Source of the DNA: Mucilaginibacter sp. OK098
GTDB lineage: Bacteria > Bacteroidota > Bacteroidia > Sphingobacteriales > Sphingobacteriaceae
Direction: 5' to 3'
Length of the DNA: 64,000 nt
Assembly: GCF_900142915.1 (NCBI RefSeq)
Contig: NZ_FRCM01000010.1
Location: 119,980-183,979 of the forward strand
Positions 26,562-37,800 of the stretch are shown here, piece after piece; positions within the stretch are counted from its first letter, which is position 1; each line of letters opens with the position of its first letter. The notes beneath the pieces are model-generated. The model had not been told where the DNA came from. It saw only the letters and a program-made list of their open reading frames with translations, and did not search any database. The position numbers were made by a program, and so were the translations under genes.

Positions 26562-29500
26562 GTGAAAAAAAACTTAACTCAACACGAGCACTCTGGTAAC
26601 ACAGCCGAGGTAATACTGTACTGTCGTAATTTGGCAAAGCAACATGCAGTCACTAGTGGAATCTCACCTGTTGATATGGTTCGCAAGTTATCCCGAATTC
26701 AAAAGGAATTTTCACCGAACATGCGTGCCTCTGAAAATAGAGTGGAAAAAGATATCAATACATCAGAAGTCAGGCTGTTGATTAACGAGCATATTTTGAT
26801 CTTTGAGACCCTGATTAACAAAATATCCGGTACGCTATCGGCTATAAAGGTTGAACTTCCGCAGATATTGAACGCATTCATGCCAAGAAGGTTAAGGATA
26901 CACGATCTGTGCCATGAGATTGTAACCTACACAGACGCGAAAATTGACGAGGATAATTTGATCGAATATTTCACTGCCTACCAGGCAGTATCGGTTCTGC
27001 AGTATAATGAATTAAAGGCGATAAAGGTTTTCCTATTATTTTCTATCCTTGATAACCTGTACAATATTTTATTAGAAAATAGTGCTGATAAAGATGATAT
27101 AACACGGTCAAAGGTTATTATACGCAATAGCATATGCAGCATTTCAATTATCGATGCCATTGACTGGCAAAACTTTCTTGAGAATAATAATTCTGTTGAC
27201 CAGATACTTTGCAGATGCACCACCGGTATTTATGATAACATGGATTTCTTTAGCCGTGACAGATACCGCAACGAGATTAGCAAACTTGCCGGGCAATCCC
27301 GGCTAACCGAGCTGGATGTGGCGCGGAGCGTACTGCTGTTATCAAAACGATCAACCGATGCATCAAAAAGGCGGGACAGGATAGATATCGGGGAGTTTCT
27401 GATCGGTAGGGAACGCAAACAATTAGAAAAGTTCCTGGGCATACAATTGACGTTCAAGGAAAGAATTATTAATTTTTACAAGAAAAACAGCCTGCCATCA
27501 TATCTCGTTTCAATTGGTTTGTTAACCATCTTACCTGCTTTATTCTGTTTGTATATTCTGAGCGCCGGTGAGATGTCGACCGGGTTGCTCTTACCGACTT
27601 GCTTATTGCTGGTACTAGGGTTAAGCCATACCGCCAAACAATTTATTGATGCTATTGCATCCGCTTCTTGTCTCCCTCAGAGTTTACCTACGCTTGATTT
27701 TTCAAAAAGGATCCCTTCTGAATACAAAACATTGGTTACTATCCCCTCCCTTTTAACAAGTGAACAAGAAATAGACCGGCTTGTACACCAGTTGAAAATA
27801 TTTTTTATCGGTAACAAAACGAGCAACCTGTATTTTAGTTTACTTACTGATTATACCGATTCAGCCACAGAACAGTTACCGGGTGATGCCGCGTTGATCC
27901 GCCTCGTTAAATCGAGAATAACTGATCTTAATAAGGAGTTTTGTGCGGCAGATAAGCCCAGGTTTTTCCTGTTTCATCGCCCAAGAAAATGGAATGAAGC
28001 CGATGGGATATGGATGGGACATGAACGCAAGCGCGGTAAGCTGATGGATTTAAATGATCTGTTACGGAACCCGGATAATGATAGCTTTTCTGAGCTTATT
28101 GTTGACAAAAGTGTTTTGTCGGACATAAAATATGTGATCACCCTGGATGCAGACACACAGCTGCCGAGAGATTCGGCATGGCGATTGGTTGCAGCAATGG
28201 CGCATCCGCTAAATCGTGCGGTGTATTGTGAAGAAAAGAGAAGAACAATTGCCGGTTACGGGATGCTGCAACCCAAAATAGGCATGGACCTGCGTGGGTT
28301 AAATAACTCTATTTACGAGCACATACATGGATCGGGACCAGATATTGATCCTTATACATCAGTTTCTCCGGATGTTTACCAGGACCTTTTTGACGAAGGT
28401 TCTTATATGGGTAAAGGTATTTATGATGTGGATATTATTAATAAAGCGCTTGCAAACCGCTTACCTGATAACAGAATATTGAGTCATGACCTTTTAGAAG
28501 GTTCTTATGTTAGAACAGGCTTTTTAAGCAATGTTAAATTGCATGAACAAACTGTTGATTATTGGACATCAGTAAAGCGAAGGGAACGGTGGATAAGAGG
28601 GGATTGGCAAATTGCCTCCTGGATTTTCCCCTTGGTTCCCGGATTTGGCGGCACAAGAACAAAGAATCCTTTGTCTGCGCTTTCAAGGTGGAAAATTTTT
28701 GACAACCTGCGCAACAGTCTTATACCTGTTTGCCAGTTAATATTGATCATTTGCGGATGGTTGTTATTTAAAGAGCCGCTGAAATTAAGCATCGTGGTTC
28801 TGCTGATTGCATTTTCGCCAAGCCTTTGTCTTTTTATAACAAAACTATTTAAAAAACCGGAAAAATTGCTGCGAAAGGGCCATTGGATAGCTGTTTTGAA
28901 CGACTCTTACAGCTGTTTCCTTCAGGATGTTTATGTATTTATATGTTTACCTTTCGAAGCCGCCTATACTTTCGTAGCGGTTATAAGAGCTTGTTGGCGT
29001 TTGATTATTTCGGGGCATAAACGATTAGAGTGGCAGCCGTCTTCAGGAAGTAAAAGTCAACGATCTCAAACCCTTTTAGGTACTTATCAGCAAATGTGGT
29101 TCAATCCGTTTGTTGCTGCTGTTGTGTCATTTTATTTAATTATTAATAATTTTGGATTGATATTTTTTGCGCTTCCGGTATTAATACTCTGGCTGCTTGC
29201 GCCCGCAATTGCGTATCTAACAAACCGCCAAAGGCCAGAAAAGAAAACGGTGTTATCTGCGGAACAACAGCAGCTTATTAAACGGCTTTCGCGTAAAACA
29301 TGGGCCTATTTTGACGATCAGGTAACAGAGGCTGTAAACTGGCTTCCACCAGATCATATACAAGAATATCCGGAACTGAAGGTGGCTTATTATACATCGC
29401 CAACCAATATAGGTTTATGTGTGCTGTCATACCTAACTGCTTTTGACCTTGGTTATATACCAGCCGGCAATTTAATTGAACGAACTGCACATACCCTGCA

Positions 29501-32186
29501 TAGTATGCAATCCCTGGAAAGATACAAGGGGCATTTCTACAATTGGTATGATATAAAAACATTGGCTGCCAGTAAGCCAAGATACGTTTCTACAGTAGAC
29601 AGCGGAAACCTTGCCGGGCACCTGATCACGTTACGCCAGGGCCTCGCAGATCTGTCAAAAAACCCGGTTTTTACAAACCAACAGTTTGATAGTTTAGTCG
29701 ACGTGCTAAACATGATCGATTGGTCTGAAGAAAAATCGCCTCTACTGCAAGAATGTAAAAAATACCTGGCTGGAATTAGCAATGCGCCGGTTTACCCTGG
29801 TGAAGCTTTAAGGCAACCACTGGATAAATTGGATGCGTACATGAAAGCTATCACTATTTTAGTTACCAGCACAACAAACGACAGCGATAGGTACTGGTTA
29901 AACGCATTTGTTACTCAGGTGCATGGGATTAATCATGATCTTAAGGCTATAGCACCCTGGTTGTTTATAGATCCCTGTCCTGCTTCTTTACACGGCCTTA
30001 TACCAGAACCGATCCCTACGTTAGGAGAGTTGGCAAACTGGGAATTACCGGACGCCATAACCAATAAAGACAGGAAACTAACTACCGAAGAAATAAAATG
30101 GCTTAACTTGTATATCGCTTGCATGGAAAAAGCCAAATCGGCTGCTGGTAATCGCTTAAAGGAAATAAGTTTGCTGATAACATTATGCTCAGACCTGGCA
30201 GAACAGGAGTACGAATTTTTGTACAAACCATCTTCTCACATGCTATCTATCGGATATAAGGTAGAAGAAGATTGCCTGGATGCTGATTGTTATGATATGC
30301 TGGCATCAGAAGCAAGACTAGCCACTTATGTTGGGGTATGTCAAAATAAATTGCCGGTAAAAAGCTGGTTTTTGTTGGGAAGGCCGCTGATCGTTAAAAA
30401 TGGCCAATCTGTTTTGTTATCTGCAAACGGAACGATGTTCGAATATTTAATGCCTAACCTTATAATGCCCGTTTTTAAGGATACAATTTTGGATTATGCC
30501 TGCACTTCAGCAGTAGACGAGCAGATTGGATACGGCAAAGAACAGGATATTCCATGGGGGATTTCAGAGTCTTGTTATGGCTCATTTGATGACGCCCTTA
30601 ATTATCAATATCGCGTATTTGGTATTCCATCGTTGAGCTTAAAACGGCATCACGTTGTAGGAGATAGGGTTATTAGTCCTTATGCTACCGCTCTTTCTCT
30701 TTTGGTTAATCCGGAGAAAGCAGGCAGCAACCTGGAAGTATTGTCGTCAAATGGAGCTGAAGGACGTTATGGTTTGTATGAAGCTGTAGATTACACAGTT
30801 TCACGCCTGGGAAAAGGCGAGTCTAAAAACGTTATCCGGAGTTTTATGGTACATCACCAGGGCATGAGTTTCCTTGCCTTTGCTCATGTTTTGCTGGATA
30901 AACGCATGCAAAAAAGGTTTTTAGATGACGCAGAAATGGAATCGGGGGTCTTTTTATTACAGGAAAAACTCCCTGAAGATGCTGCTTTTCATCATCAAAC
31001 CTTTGTCGAATCAGCAAAAAAGGAGCAAATAAAAGCGGGTGAACATGTTATACCCGCTACATTACCGAGCGACTTTTCGGTGCCTGAGGTTCAGCTACTA
31101 TCAAATGGCAGGTACCATATTGTGCTTACCAATAGTGAAGATTGCCATAACTGCTTTCATTTCAATACGGAGCAGGAAGAATATTGGTATTATGAAACGC
31201 TTTTTCATGAGGGGTATGCTGTTTTTAAACGCTTTAGTAACGAAACAGAATCTAAAATTAAGGTGATCGTTTCGCATGACGATAATATGCAGATCAGGAG
31301 CCTGTCAATTAAGAACACATCTGATAAGTACAAAAAAATAAACATTATTGCCCGCTTGCCCGATAGTAAGGAATCATGGCATAATGAAGCTCTTCCGGAA
31401 AAAGGTACAATCTTGTGCTATGAGACGAATGAAATGTTCAATGATCAGTATAGTTGTCATTTTATCAGCCTGCATGTTAATTCAGAGGTGGAATTGAACA
31501 AAGCATTTTCTACAGATGCAGGCGCCATTCGCTACAGCATTCATGTATCTCCCGGAGAAACCATTACGGCAGTTATGACTGCCGGAGTCGCCGAAAGCAG
31601 AGAGCAGGCATTTGAATTAATTGATCTGTCTGCAACCTCAACCTATGTTGAGAAACTCTTTAAACAGTCGGCAATATTAGGTACGGAACAATTAAAACAA
31701 ATCGGCATTTCAAAAGACGATGCCCGTTTGTTCAGGCAGCTTACCGGTAGCTTATTGTTTGGTGAGGACGCAAGGATTGCCTGCGGCGATATTGAGTTTG
31801 AGCGGTTGACCACGGGTACTAAAGATGTATGCATTTTATTACGTATAGATAATGTGGAAAATGTTGAGGCAATTGTAACACTAATAAAACTGCACCAATA
31901 TTGGCGGTTAAATGGATTAACTGTAAAAGTTTTGGTTTTGAATGAAGACCAGGGGTGTTATAAAAACTTTTTACAGAAATTAATTATCGAAACAATTACA
32001 AATAGCGTTGGTGGAGAATCTTTAAACAGGCATGGTAGTGGTATCTTCATAAAAATGCCAGACCATCTTACCACCGAAGATCAGCTCCTGCTCAGGTCAG
32101 TTGGGTATTCTGTGCTGCTTGAAGAGGAAGAAGTTGAACAACGCCAGGACAGGAGCGATAAACAGGTTGCAGCCCTGATCCTATAA
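26562..32186 (+). CDS. Cyclic beta-1,2-glucan synthase-like protein lacking the GH94 domain
   Basis: The membrane protein has 1874 residues. After a helical N-terminus there are two transmembrane segments (about 308-350). Next comes a GT84-type glycosyltransferase domain with LDADTQLPRD (Asp529, Asp531), EGSYVRTG and RRERWIRGDWQ, then more membrane segments to about 890. A glucoamylase-like domain (about 930-1460) carries STVDSGNLAGHL, PWGISESCYG and MVHHQGMS. A beta-sandwich like the N-terminal part of GH94 follows, and the protein ends just where the phosphorylase catalytic domain would begin. NdvB/Cgs proteins are near 2800 residues, so about 900 are missing. It heads the left biosynthetic operon. 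It may make or transfer a glucan, or glycosylate the product; this is inferred. Confidence 0.75.
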   Translation: MKKNLTQHEHSGNTAEVILYCRNLAKQHAVTSGISPVDMVRKLSRIQKEFSPNMRASENRVEKDINTSEVRLLINEHILIFETLINKISGTLSAIKVELPQILNAFMPRRLRIHDLCHEIVTYTDAKIDEDNLIEYFTAYQAVSVLQYNELKAIKVFLLFSILDNLYNILLENSADKDDITRSKVIIRNSICSISIIDAIDWQNFLENNNSVDQILCRCTTGIYDNMDFFSRDRYRNEISKLAGQSRLTELDVARSVLLLSKRSTDASKRRDRIDIGEFLIGRERKQLEKFLGIQLTFKERIINFYKKNSLPSYLVSIGLLTILPALFCLYILSAGEMSTGLLLPTCLLLVLGLSHTAKQFIDAIASASCLPQSLPTLDFSKRIPSEYKTLVTIPSLLTSEQEIDRLVHQLKIFFIGNKTSNLYFSLLTDYTDSATEQLPGDAALIRLVKSRITDLNKEFCAADKPRFFLFHRPRKWNEADGIWMGHERKRGKLMDLNDLLRNPDNDSFSELIVDKSVLSDIKYVITLDADTQLPRDSAWRLVAAMAHPLNRAVYCEEKRRTIAGYGMLQPKIGMDLRGLNNSIYEHIHGSGPDIDPYTSVSPDVYQDLFDEGSYMGKGIYDVDIINKALANRLPDNRILSHDLLEGSYVRTGFLSNVKLHEQTVDYWTSVKRRERWIRGDWQIASWIFPLVPGFGGTRTKNPLSALSRWKIFDNLRNSLIPVCQLILIICGWLLFKEPLKLSIVVLLIAFSPSLCLFITKLFKKPEKLLRKGHWIAVLNDSYSCFLQDVYVFICLPFEAAYTFVAVIRACWRLIISGHKRLEWQPSSGSKSQRSQTLLGTYQQMWFNPFVAAVVSFYLIINNFGLIFFALPVLILWLLAPAIAYLTNRQRPEKKTVLSAEQQQLIKRLSRKTWAYFDDQVTEAVNWLPPDHIQEYPELKVAYYTSPTNIGLCVLSYLTAFDLGYIPAGNLIERTAHTLHSMQSLERYKGHFYNWYDIKTLAASKPRYVSTVDSGNLAGHLITLRQGLADLSKNPVFTNQQFDSLVDVLNMIDWSEEKSPLLQECKKYLAGISNAPVYPGEALRQPLDKLDAYMKAITILVTSTTNDSDRYWLNAFVTQVHGINHDLKAIAPWLFIDPCPASLHGLIPEPIPTLGELANWELPDAITNKDRKLTTEEIKWLNLYIACMEKAKSAAGNRLKEISLLITLCSDLAEQEYEFLYKPSSHMLSIGYKVEEDCLDADCYDMLASEARLATYVGVCQNKLPVKSWFLLGRPLIVKNGQSVLLSANGTMFEYLMPNLIMPVFKDTILDYACTSAVDEQIGYGKEQDIPWGISESCYGSFDDALNYQYRVFGIPSLSLKRHHVVGDRVISPYATALSLLVNPEKAGSNLEVLSSNGAEGRYGLYEAVDYTVSRLGKGESKNVIRSFMVHHQGMSFLAFAHVLLDKRMQKRFLDDAEMESGVFLLQEKLPEDAAFHHQTFVESAKKEQIKAGEHVIPATLPSDFSVPEVQLLSNGRYHIVLTNSEDCHNCFHFNTEQEEYWYYETLFHEGYAVFKRFSNETESKIKVIVSHDDNMQIRSLSIKNTSDKYKKINIIARLPDSKESWHNEALPEKGTILCYETNEMFNDQYSCHFISLHVNSEVELNKAFSTDAGAIRYSIHVSPGETITAVMTAGVAESREQAFELIDLSATSTYVEKLFKQSAILGTEQLKQIGISKDDARLFRQLTGSLLFGEDARIACGDIEFERLTTGTKDVCILLRIDNVENVEAIVTLIKLHQYWRLNGLTVKVLVLNEDQGCYKNFLQKLIIETITNSVGGESLNRHGSGIFIKMPDHLTTEDQLLLRSVGYSVLLEEEEVEQRQDRSDKQVAALIL

Positions 32187-32300
32187 AACTATTTGACATA
32201 ACCAATAAATATTGGGCTATAAATTTAATTGGCCGGATATGTCATTTGTTTTTAAAAATGCATTCCTTTTTTACAAAACATCTTTTTATTTAAAAATCAA

Positions 32301-33251
32301 ATGGAACAAAATAAGAAAGAAGCTATCGTAGGCATTGCTTTTGGCATTAGCGACATAAAAATTTATCCGTTTCTGAGTTCGCTGGAGAAAACGGGTTTTA
32401 AGGGAGACGTAATTCTTTTTGTAAATAATAGTACGCAGTTTTCCTGGCAAATAGCATTTGAACAGCTATCTATAAAAGCGATCAACATTGACCAACAGTT
32501 ATCTCCGAACTTATACTTTTATCGTGCCATCAACTGGGTGATGCGTGTAGTCGGACTAAATAAAGCCTGGGCCGAGTGGAACAAAAGCAAGATTACTAAA
32601 GTGTTAAAAGCAAAGGAAAAACTTTTGCCACGACAATTGGCATTTATACATGCTTTTTTCTTCCTGACAATTTCAAGGTTCTTTATGTATTACAATTGGC
32701 TGTTAGAAACAGATTACGACACTTTATTTTTTACAGATGTAAACGATGTGATCTTTCAGGGCGATGTTTTTACATCACGCGTTAAAGATAAAGTTGTTGT
32801 TTATGAAGAATACGATGGCTGTTCTCTGGGAAGTGACGGAAATAATAGCGGCTGGGTTGAAAAAGGGTATGGTGAACAGATATTAAAGGATATGTCGGGA
32901 TCAACTATTATTTGTGCCGGGACTATTTTGGCAGACAGAGAAATTTGTACAACGTTTTTACAGGATTTTATGCTCGAAATTATGGCCCCTAATAAGCCAC
33001 TGACTACAAGCGGCCTCGATCAGGGAGTGTTGAATTATATGGTTAGCCACCAGAAAAAAGATTATTTCGATTCGTCAAAAAATGGGGAAAGTGTATTTAC
33101 AGCCGCCCTGCAACCAGATGGCGACATTTTTTTTAAAAGCGATGCCATCGCTACAATACACTGGGCGCAAATACCCGCAGTTGTACACCAATATAACAGG
33201 CACGGTAAACTTATTGATTTTATAAACGACAAGTATTTCGTGCGTGCTTGA
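32301..33251 (+). CDS. Putative glycosyltransferase
   Basis: The protein has 316 residues. It opens with a short alpha/beta segment (IVGIAFGISDIKIYPFLSSL, DVILFVNN) like a nucleotide-sugar-binding fold. A metal-binding motif of the DxD type is seen in LFFTDVNDVIFQGD. Later it has TIICAGTILADREIC and LTTSGLDQGVLNYM, an arrangement found in small GT families that act on protein or glycan acceptors. I cannot name the exact family. It lies 114 bases after the glucan-synthase-like gene and 32 bases before the thioesterase gene, within the same operon, so sugar decoration of the product or its carrier is possible. Confidence 0.6.
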   Translation: MEQNKKEAIVGIAFGISDIKIYPFLSSLEKTGFKGDVILFVNNSTQFSWQIAFEQLSIKAINIDQQLSPNLYFYRAINWVMRVVGLNKAWAEWNKSKITKVLKAKEKLLPRQLAFIHAFFFLTISRFFMYYNWLLETDYDTLFFTDVNDVIFQGDVFTSRVKDKVVVYEEYDGCSLGSDGNNSGWVEKGYGEQILKDMSGSTIICAGTILADREICTTFLQDFMLEIMAPNKPLTTSGLDQGVLNYMVSHQKKDYFDSSKNGESVFTAALQPDGDIFFKSDAIATIHWAQIPAVVHQYNRHGKLIDFINDKYFVRA

Positions 33252-33283
33252 TTATAATTATTGTGCCCACAGTGTGAAATGAT

Positions 33284-34846
33284 ATGAAGAAGAAAAATCG
33301 CAGGCGGTTTATTTATAACGTAATCTTTTATGATGGAGGTTTTTTAGAACTTACAATTAATGGTTTAAATACCCGCAATAAAGTTGCGAAGAAAGATGAT
33401 GGGTTAGAGCAGGCAATGATAGCGGTACAAACCGATAAAAATGGAAGGACACAGTTAGCTGCCTTATTTCAAAAAAAACGGGGATATAACCGTAGCTCCA
33501 TATCGGCTTTTTTAAAAGAAATGATTCCTGATTATATGTTTCCCACCTCAATAATGGGTGTAGAACAGTTTCCGCCAGTAGTGAAAAAGAACAATGATCC
33601 GGATAGTTGGGAGAGATTTAAAGTAAAGAGTTTGGATACTAATACATCTGTATTAGTAGTTCAGCAGCACCTGTTGGAAATATGGCAAAGTGTATTGCAA
33701 AAAGATAATATCGGCCCCAACGATAATTTTTTTGAGCATGGAGGAAATAATGCACTTGCCGCATTTTTGACTTTCAGGATAAACACAAGCTTTGGATTAT
33801 CGATGCCCTTACGATGGATCTATGAAGTGCCTACTGCTTCGGCATTAGCAAACAGAATTGATAAAGCTCATACCCACGCAGGCGTACTGGATCCTCAAAC
33901 AAATAATATGGAAGTGCAAAAAAATATCAAAATTGCACATTTGATGCCGTCTAAAACCTTACAGCCATTCTTTTTTTGCCCGCCGTTAGAAGGATTACAG
34001 CCAACAAGAAGCATCAATGGCGCTATTAATATGGCGCTCTCATTAAGTGATCTGTCGGGAGTTTATAGCATCCATCCACCGGTATTGCAGCCGGAACTAT
34101 TAACCCGGTTAAAAAACAGCGAAGATGTAAACAGGAACGATGTTTTCTGGAATAAGAGGTTATTTAATAACCTGGTTAAGGAATCAGTTGCTCATATATT
34201 AAATATACAGCAAACCGGGCCCTATTGGTTAGGCGGCTATTGTACAGGCAGTATGATGGCTATGGCGATCAGCGATCTGCTGATAAAAAAAGGAAAGAAG
34301 GTAGAAAAAATGGTTTTGTTAGATGCGCCATTAATGGAGGAAGATACCAGCGAGGATTGGGATCAATTTACAAGAAATGATATTATCTGGTTTGTCTCCT
34401 ACGATATAGGTAAAGATATTCCCGGAATGGATTGGACATCAATATGTACGCTGGTTGAAAACGTACCTGATGATGGGATCTGGGAAGCGTTGCTCAATAT
34501 TATCATGGAAAAGAAAGCACTCCCCGAAATTATCACGGTAAAAGACCTGAAGTCTGCATTTGAACAGAAGTTTTATAATTACCCCGCTGTTCACCATTGT
34601 TTTGATCTGATTAAATATCGTTACCCCGCCAATAAAGTGGGTTCGTCATTATTGTTGTACAGCACTTCAATGTTTAAAACCCTGCCGCCGGGGTTTGCCC
34701 AGTATGTTAAAGAAAATATCTTGTTTGGCGAAGTGAGTATCAATAAAGTTTCGGTGAGCCATTTAGGGATGTTTGAGCCCGATAATCTGGTTAACTGGAT
34801 AGATGTTATCAGAAAACATCTGCTAAAAAAATCAAACAACAATTAA
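33284..34846 (+). CDS. Stand-alone NRPS piece: A-domain tail, Ser-less carrier, cysteine thioesterase
   Basis: The protein has 520 residues in three parts. Residues 20-115 look like the C-terminal subdomain of an adenylation domain (ELTINGLNTRNKV, then MIPDYMFP). Residues 125-200 are a carrier domain, but the attachment motif reads EHGGNNA: the Ser that carries phosphopantetheine is Asn156, so it cannot be primed. Residues 230-520 are a thioesterase with nucleophile motif GYCTG (Cys320 instead of Ser), Asp347 in LLDAP and His493 in SHLGM. Cys thioesterases release some beta-lactone and beta-lactam peptides. It is probably the release or editing enzyme of the NRPS in this locus, working in trans. 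The front part looks like a decayed module end. Confidence 0.75.
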   Translation: MKKKNRRRFIYNVIFYDGGFLELTINGLNTRNKVAKKDDGLEQAMIAVQTDKNGRTQLAALFQKKRGYNRSSISAFLKEMIPDYMFPTSIMGVEQFPPVVKKNNDPDSWERFKVKSLDTNTSVLVVQQHLLEIWQSVLQKDNIGPNDNFFEHGGNNALAAFLTFRINTSFGLSMPLRWIYEVPTASALANRIDKAHTHAGVLDPQTNNMEVQKNIKIAHLMPSKTLQPFFFCPPLEGLQPTRSINGAINMALSLSDLSGVYSIHPPVLQPELLTRLKNSEDVNRNDVFWNKRLFNNLVKESVAHILNIQQTGPYWLGGYCTGSMMAMAISDLLIKKGKKVEKMVLLDAPLMEEDTSEDWDQFTRNDIIWFVSYDIGKDIPGMDWTSICTLVENVPDDGIWEALLNIIMEKKALPEIITVKDLKSAFEQKFYNYPAVHHCFDLIKYRYPANKVGSSLLLYSTSMFKTLPPGFAQYVKENILFGEVSINKVSVSHLGMFEPDNLVNWIDVIRKHLLKKSNNN

Positions 34847-34879
34847 GGTTGATTAACAACTACTTAAACAAATAGAAAT

Positions 34880-37800
34880 ATGATAAAGCTCAGGCTTTTT
34901 TTGCTTAATGTTCATTCCCGTTTGTTCACAACGATTATCTTTTGTGCGGTAAGTTGTTTACTCATTGTTGTTGGATATAGTTCAGTAGCCCAAACAAAAA
35001 CGGGTAATAAGACACCTGAAATCGAAAAGTTTGTAAAAGAACAAATGGATGCAGGTAACATACCCGGATTGTCGGTGCTTGTTATTAGGAATGGTACGGT
35101 TGTACTTAAAAAGTCTTACGGTTGGGCAGACGTCGATCAGAAAAAGCAAGTTACCAATAATACTTTTTTTGAGATCGGATCCAACTCCAAAGCCTTTACG
35201 GCTATGGGGATACTCTATTTGGTACAGCACGGAAAAATTAAATTGACTGATCCTGTTACTGAATACCTGCCCTGGTTTAAAATGAAATATGATAGTAAGG
35301 ACCCGGGTTTAACAACACCGGTGATCACAATCGGCGAGTTATTGCATCATACCAGCGGTGTCCCTTTTAGTTCCATCGACCTGATTAAAACCGATGCAGG
35401 AAGCAACCCACTGGAAACAACTGTGAGGCGTCTCTTAAATGTGCAGCTGGCAGCGTTGCCCGGCGACAGGTTTGACTATGCATCATTAAACTATGATGTG
35501 CTGGGCCTGTTGATTGAAAAAGTTTCCGGACAATCATATCCGGCCTTTATTAAACAAAATATATTGCAACCGATGGCGCTGCAACAAACATTTTTGTCGC
35601 GCCGGGAAGCCGGAGCGGGTCTTGCGAAAGGCTACAAGTTAGACTTTTTGCGCCTAAAACAATTTGATGCGCCATTTTATACCGGAAACCAGCCCGCAGG
35701 ATATATCATTTCCAATATCAACGATATGGAAAAATGGGTTTGGTGCCAGTTGGGCAATGCACAGGACAGTACTTACAAAAAGCTTATCCAGGCATCCCAT
35801 GTACCCGACAGAAGCGTTCTGCCTGATCCGGAAGGGGGCTCTTATGCCGGTGGCTGGATAGTATATCAAAATCAAAAAGGAACTATTGCCCATAGCGGTA
35901 ATAACCCCAATTACTCTTCATTTATATCATTCAGGCCACGCGAAAAAACAGGTGTTGTTGTGCTGGCTAACTTAAACACATCATACTCCGAGACAATAGC
36001 AAAAGGCATTTTAAATATCATGGATGGCCAGCAAGTGAATGAACAGGAGAGTGATGTTTATAAACAGCTCAACGTAGGCATGATAGTTATCCTTATTGCC
36101 AGCGGGATTTTATTTATAAGCACTTGTTGGTTTATGGGCTTATTGCTTAAAGAATGGAAGCAAGGCAAGCGAAAAGCTGAAGTGAAAATTACATCCAGGA
36201 GCATCATTAGTTTTGTTTTATCGTTGCTAACCCTTTGCCTTATTGGGTTTTGTATATTTATTACACCTAAGGCAATGTTTGGAGGACTGTCCTGGAGCTT
36301 CGTGGTAGTTTGGGGGCCGCCGAGCTTCTTGCTTTGTTTACTGCTCTTGCTTGGTGCTGTCAGTTTCTTCTTTTTATATTATATGTGCTCTTCTCTGCTT
36401 ATAATGGAGGGCGATCGTGCTTTGTTTACAGTTGTTGTATTAAGTACTATTGCAGGGTTCGGAAATACACTAGTCATTCTTACTATAAATGGCGCCATTG
36501 GCCGGCATGATATTTTCAGCAGCGGTTTCATTTGTTTTTTTTTACTGGGGCTTATATTATATATATACTGCCAGGGCCAACTTAGAACCAAGCTGCTAAA
36601 GGTTGTCAACTCTTTTGTTTATACCATCCGTATAAATCTTATTGACAACCTCCTGAACACGCCTTTTAGTAAAATGGAGCAATTGAAACACGAAAATCTG
36701 ATCGCGATCCTCTCCAATGATACAGAAGAGGTAAGTAACCTTCCTCATGTTTTGGTTAGCATTATTACGGGAATGGTTACACTGGTCTGTTGTTTGGCTT
36801 ACCTGGGGGTTGAAAATATATGGGGGTTGATCATCTCCATTATTACGATCATTACTGCAGCATCCTTATATTATTACATTACAAAGAAAGCAAGTAAAGT
36901 ATGGGAGAAGGCCAGGACCATGCAAAATGTTTACATAGGCTTTATTAATAGCTTAATACTTGGATTTAAAGAACTAAAACTAAATAACAAAAGAAACCTT
37001 GAATTTGAGGCCGATCTGCAAAAAAACAGCAAGGATTACCGTGATTCAAATATAGATGCAGGCCGGATGTTTGTGAATGTGTTTATAATTGGAGAGTCGA
37101 TCTTTACACTGGTGATGGGGCTGGTAGTGTTTGTATTCCCGCTGGTATTGATTGGTTTAACCGAAACAAAAATACGCACGTTTATTTTTATTTTTCTCTA
37201 CATGGCCGGGCCGGTAAATATGGTGCTTAATTCGTTCCCACAGCTTACCCGGATCAGGATCTCCTGGCGTCGTATTGATCAGCTTAAAGAAAAAGTAGAG
37301 GCTTTAGCTATTACCGATGAGCGCCAGGATCTGATAATAGAAAATGGAAGTATGGAAACATTAGAGTTGATAGGCGTTGGATATACATACGATTCGGATA
37401 TCAGCGAGTTTACCATTGGCCCAATTGATTATACATTTAACAGCGGCGAAGTGGTATTTATTACCGGGGGAAATGGCAGCGGAAAATCAACACTGGCCAA
37501 ATTGATCTGCGGTTTGTACCTTCCTTCATCCGGCGAAGTAAGATTAGACGGAGAGCGGGTAGACCCACGCAAGTTAAACGAACTATGCACGGCTATATAC
37601 AGCGATTATCACTTATTTGAAAAATTATATGGTATAGACCATCTTGGTCAATACGATGCGATTCAGGAAAAGATGGAGATATTGCAATTGTTAGGCAAAA
37701 CAAGCGTAAAAGATGGCGTATTTTCAACTATAAAACTTTCTACAGGGCAGCGGAAAAGAATAGCATTATTAGTAAGCAGCCTGGAAAACAAACCTATCTG

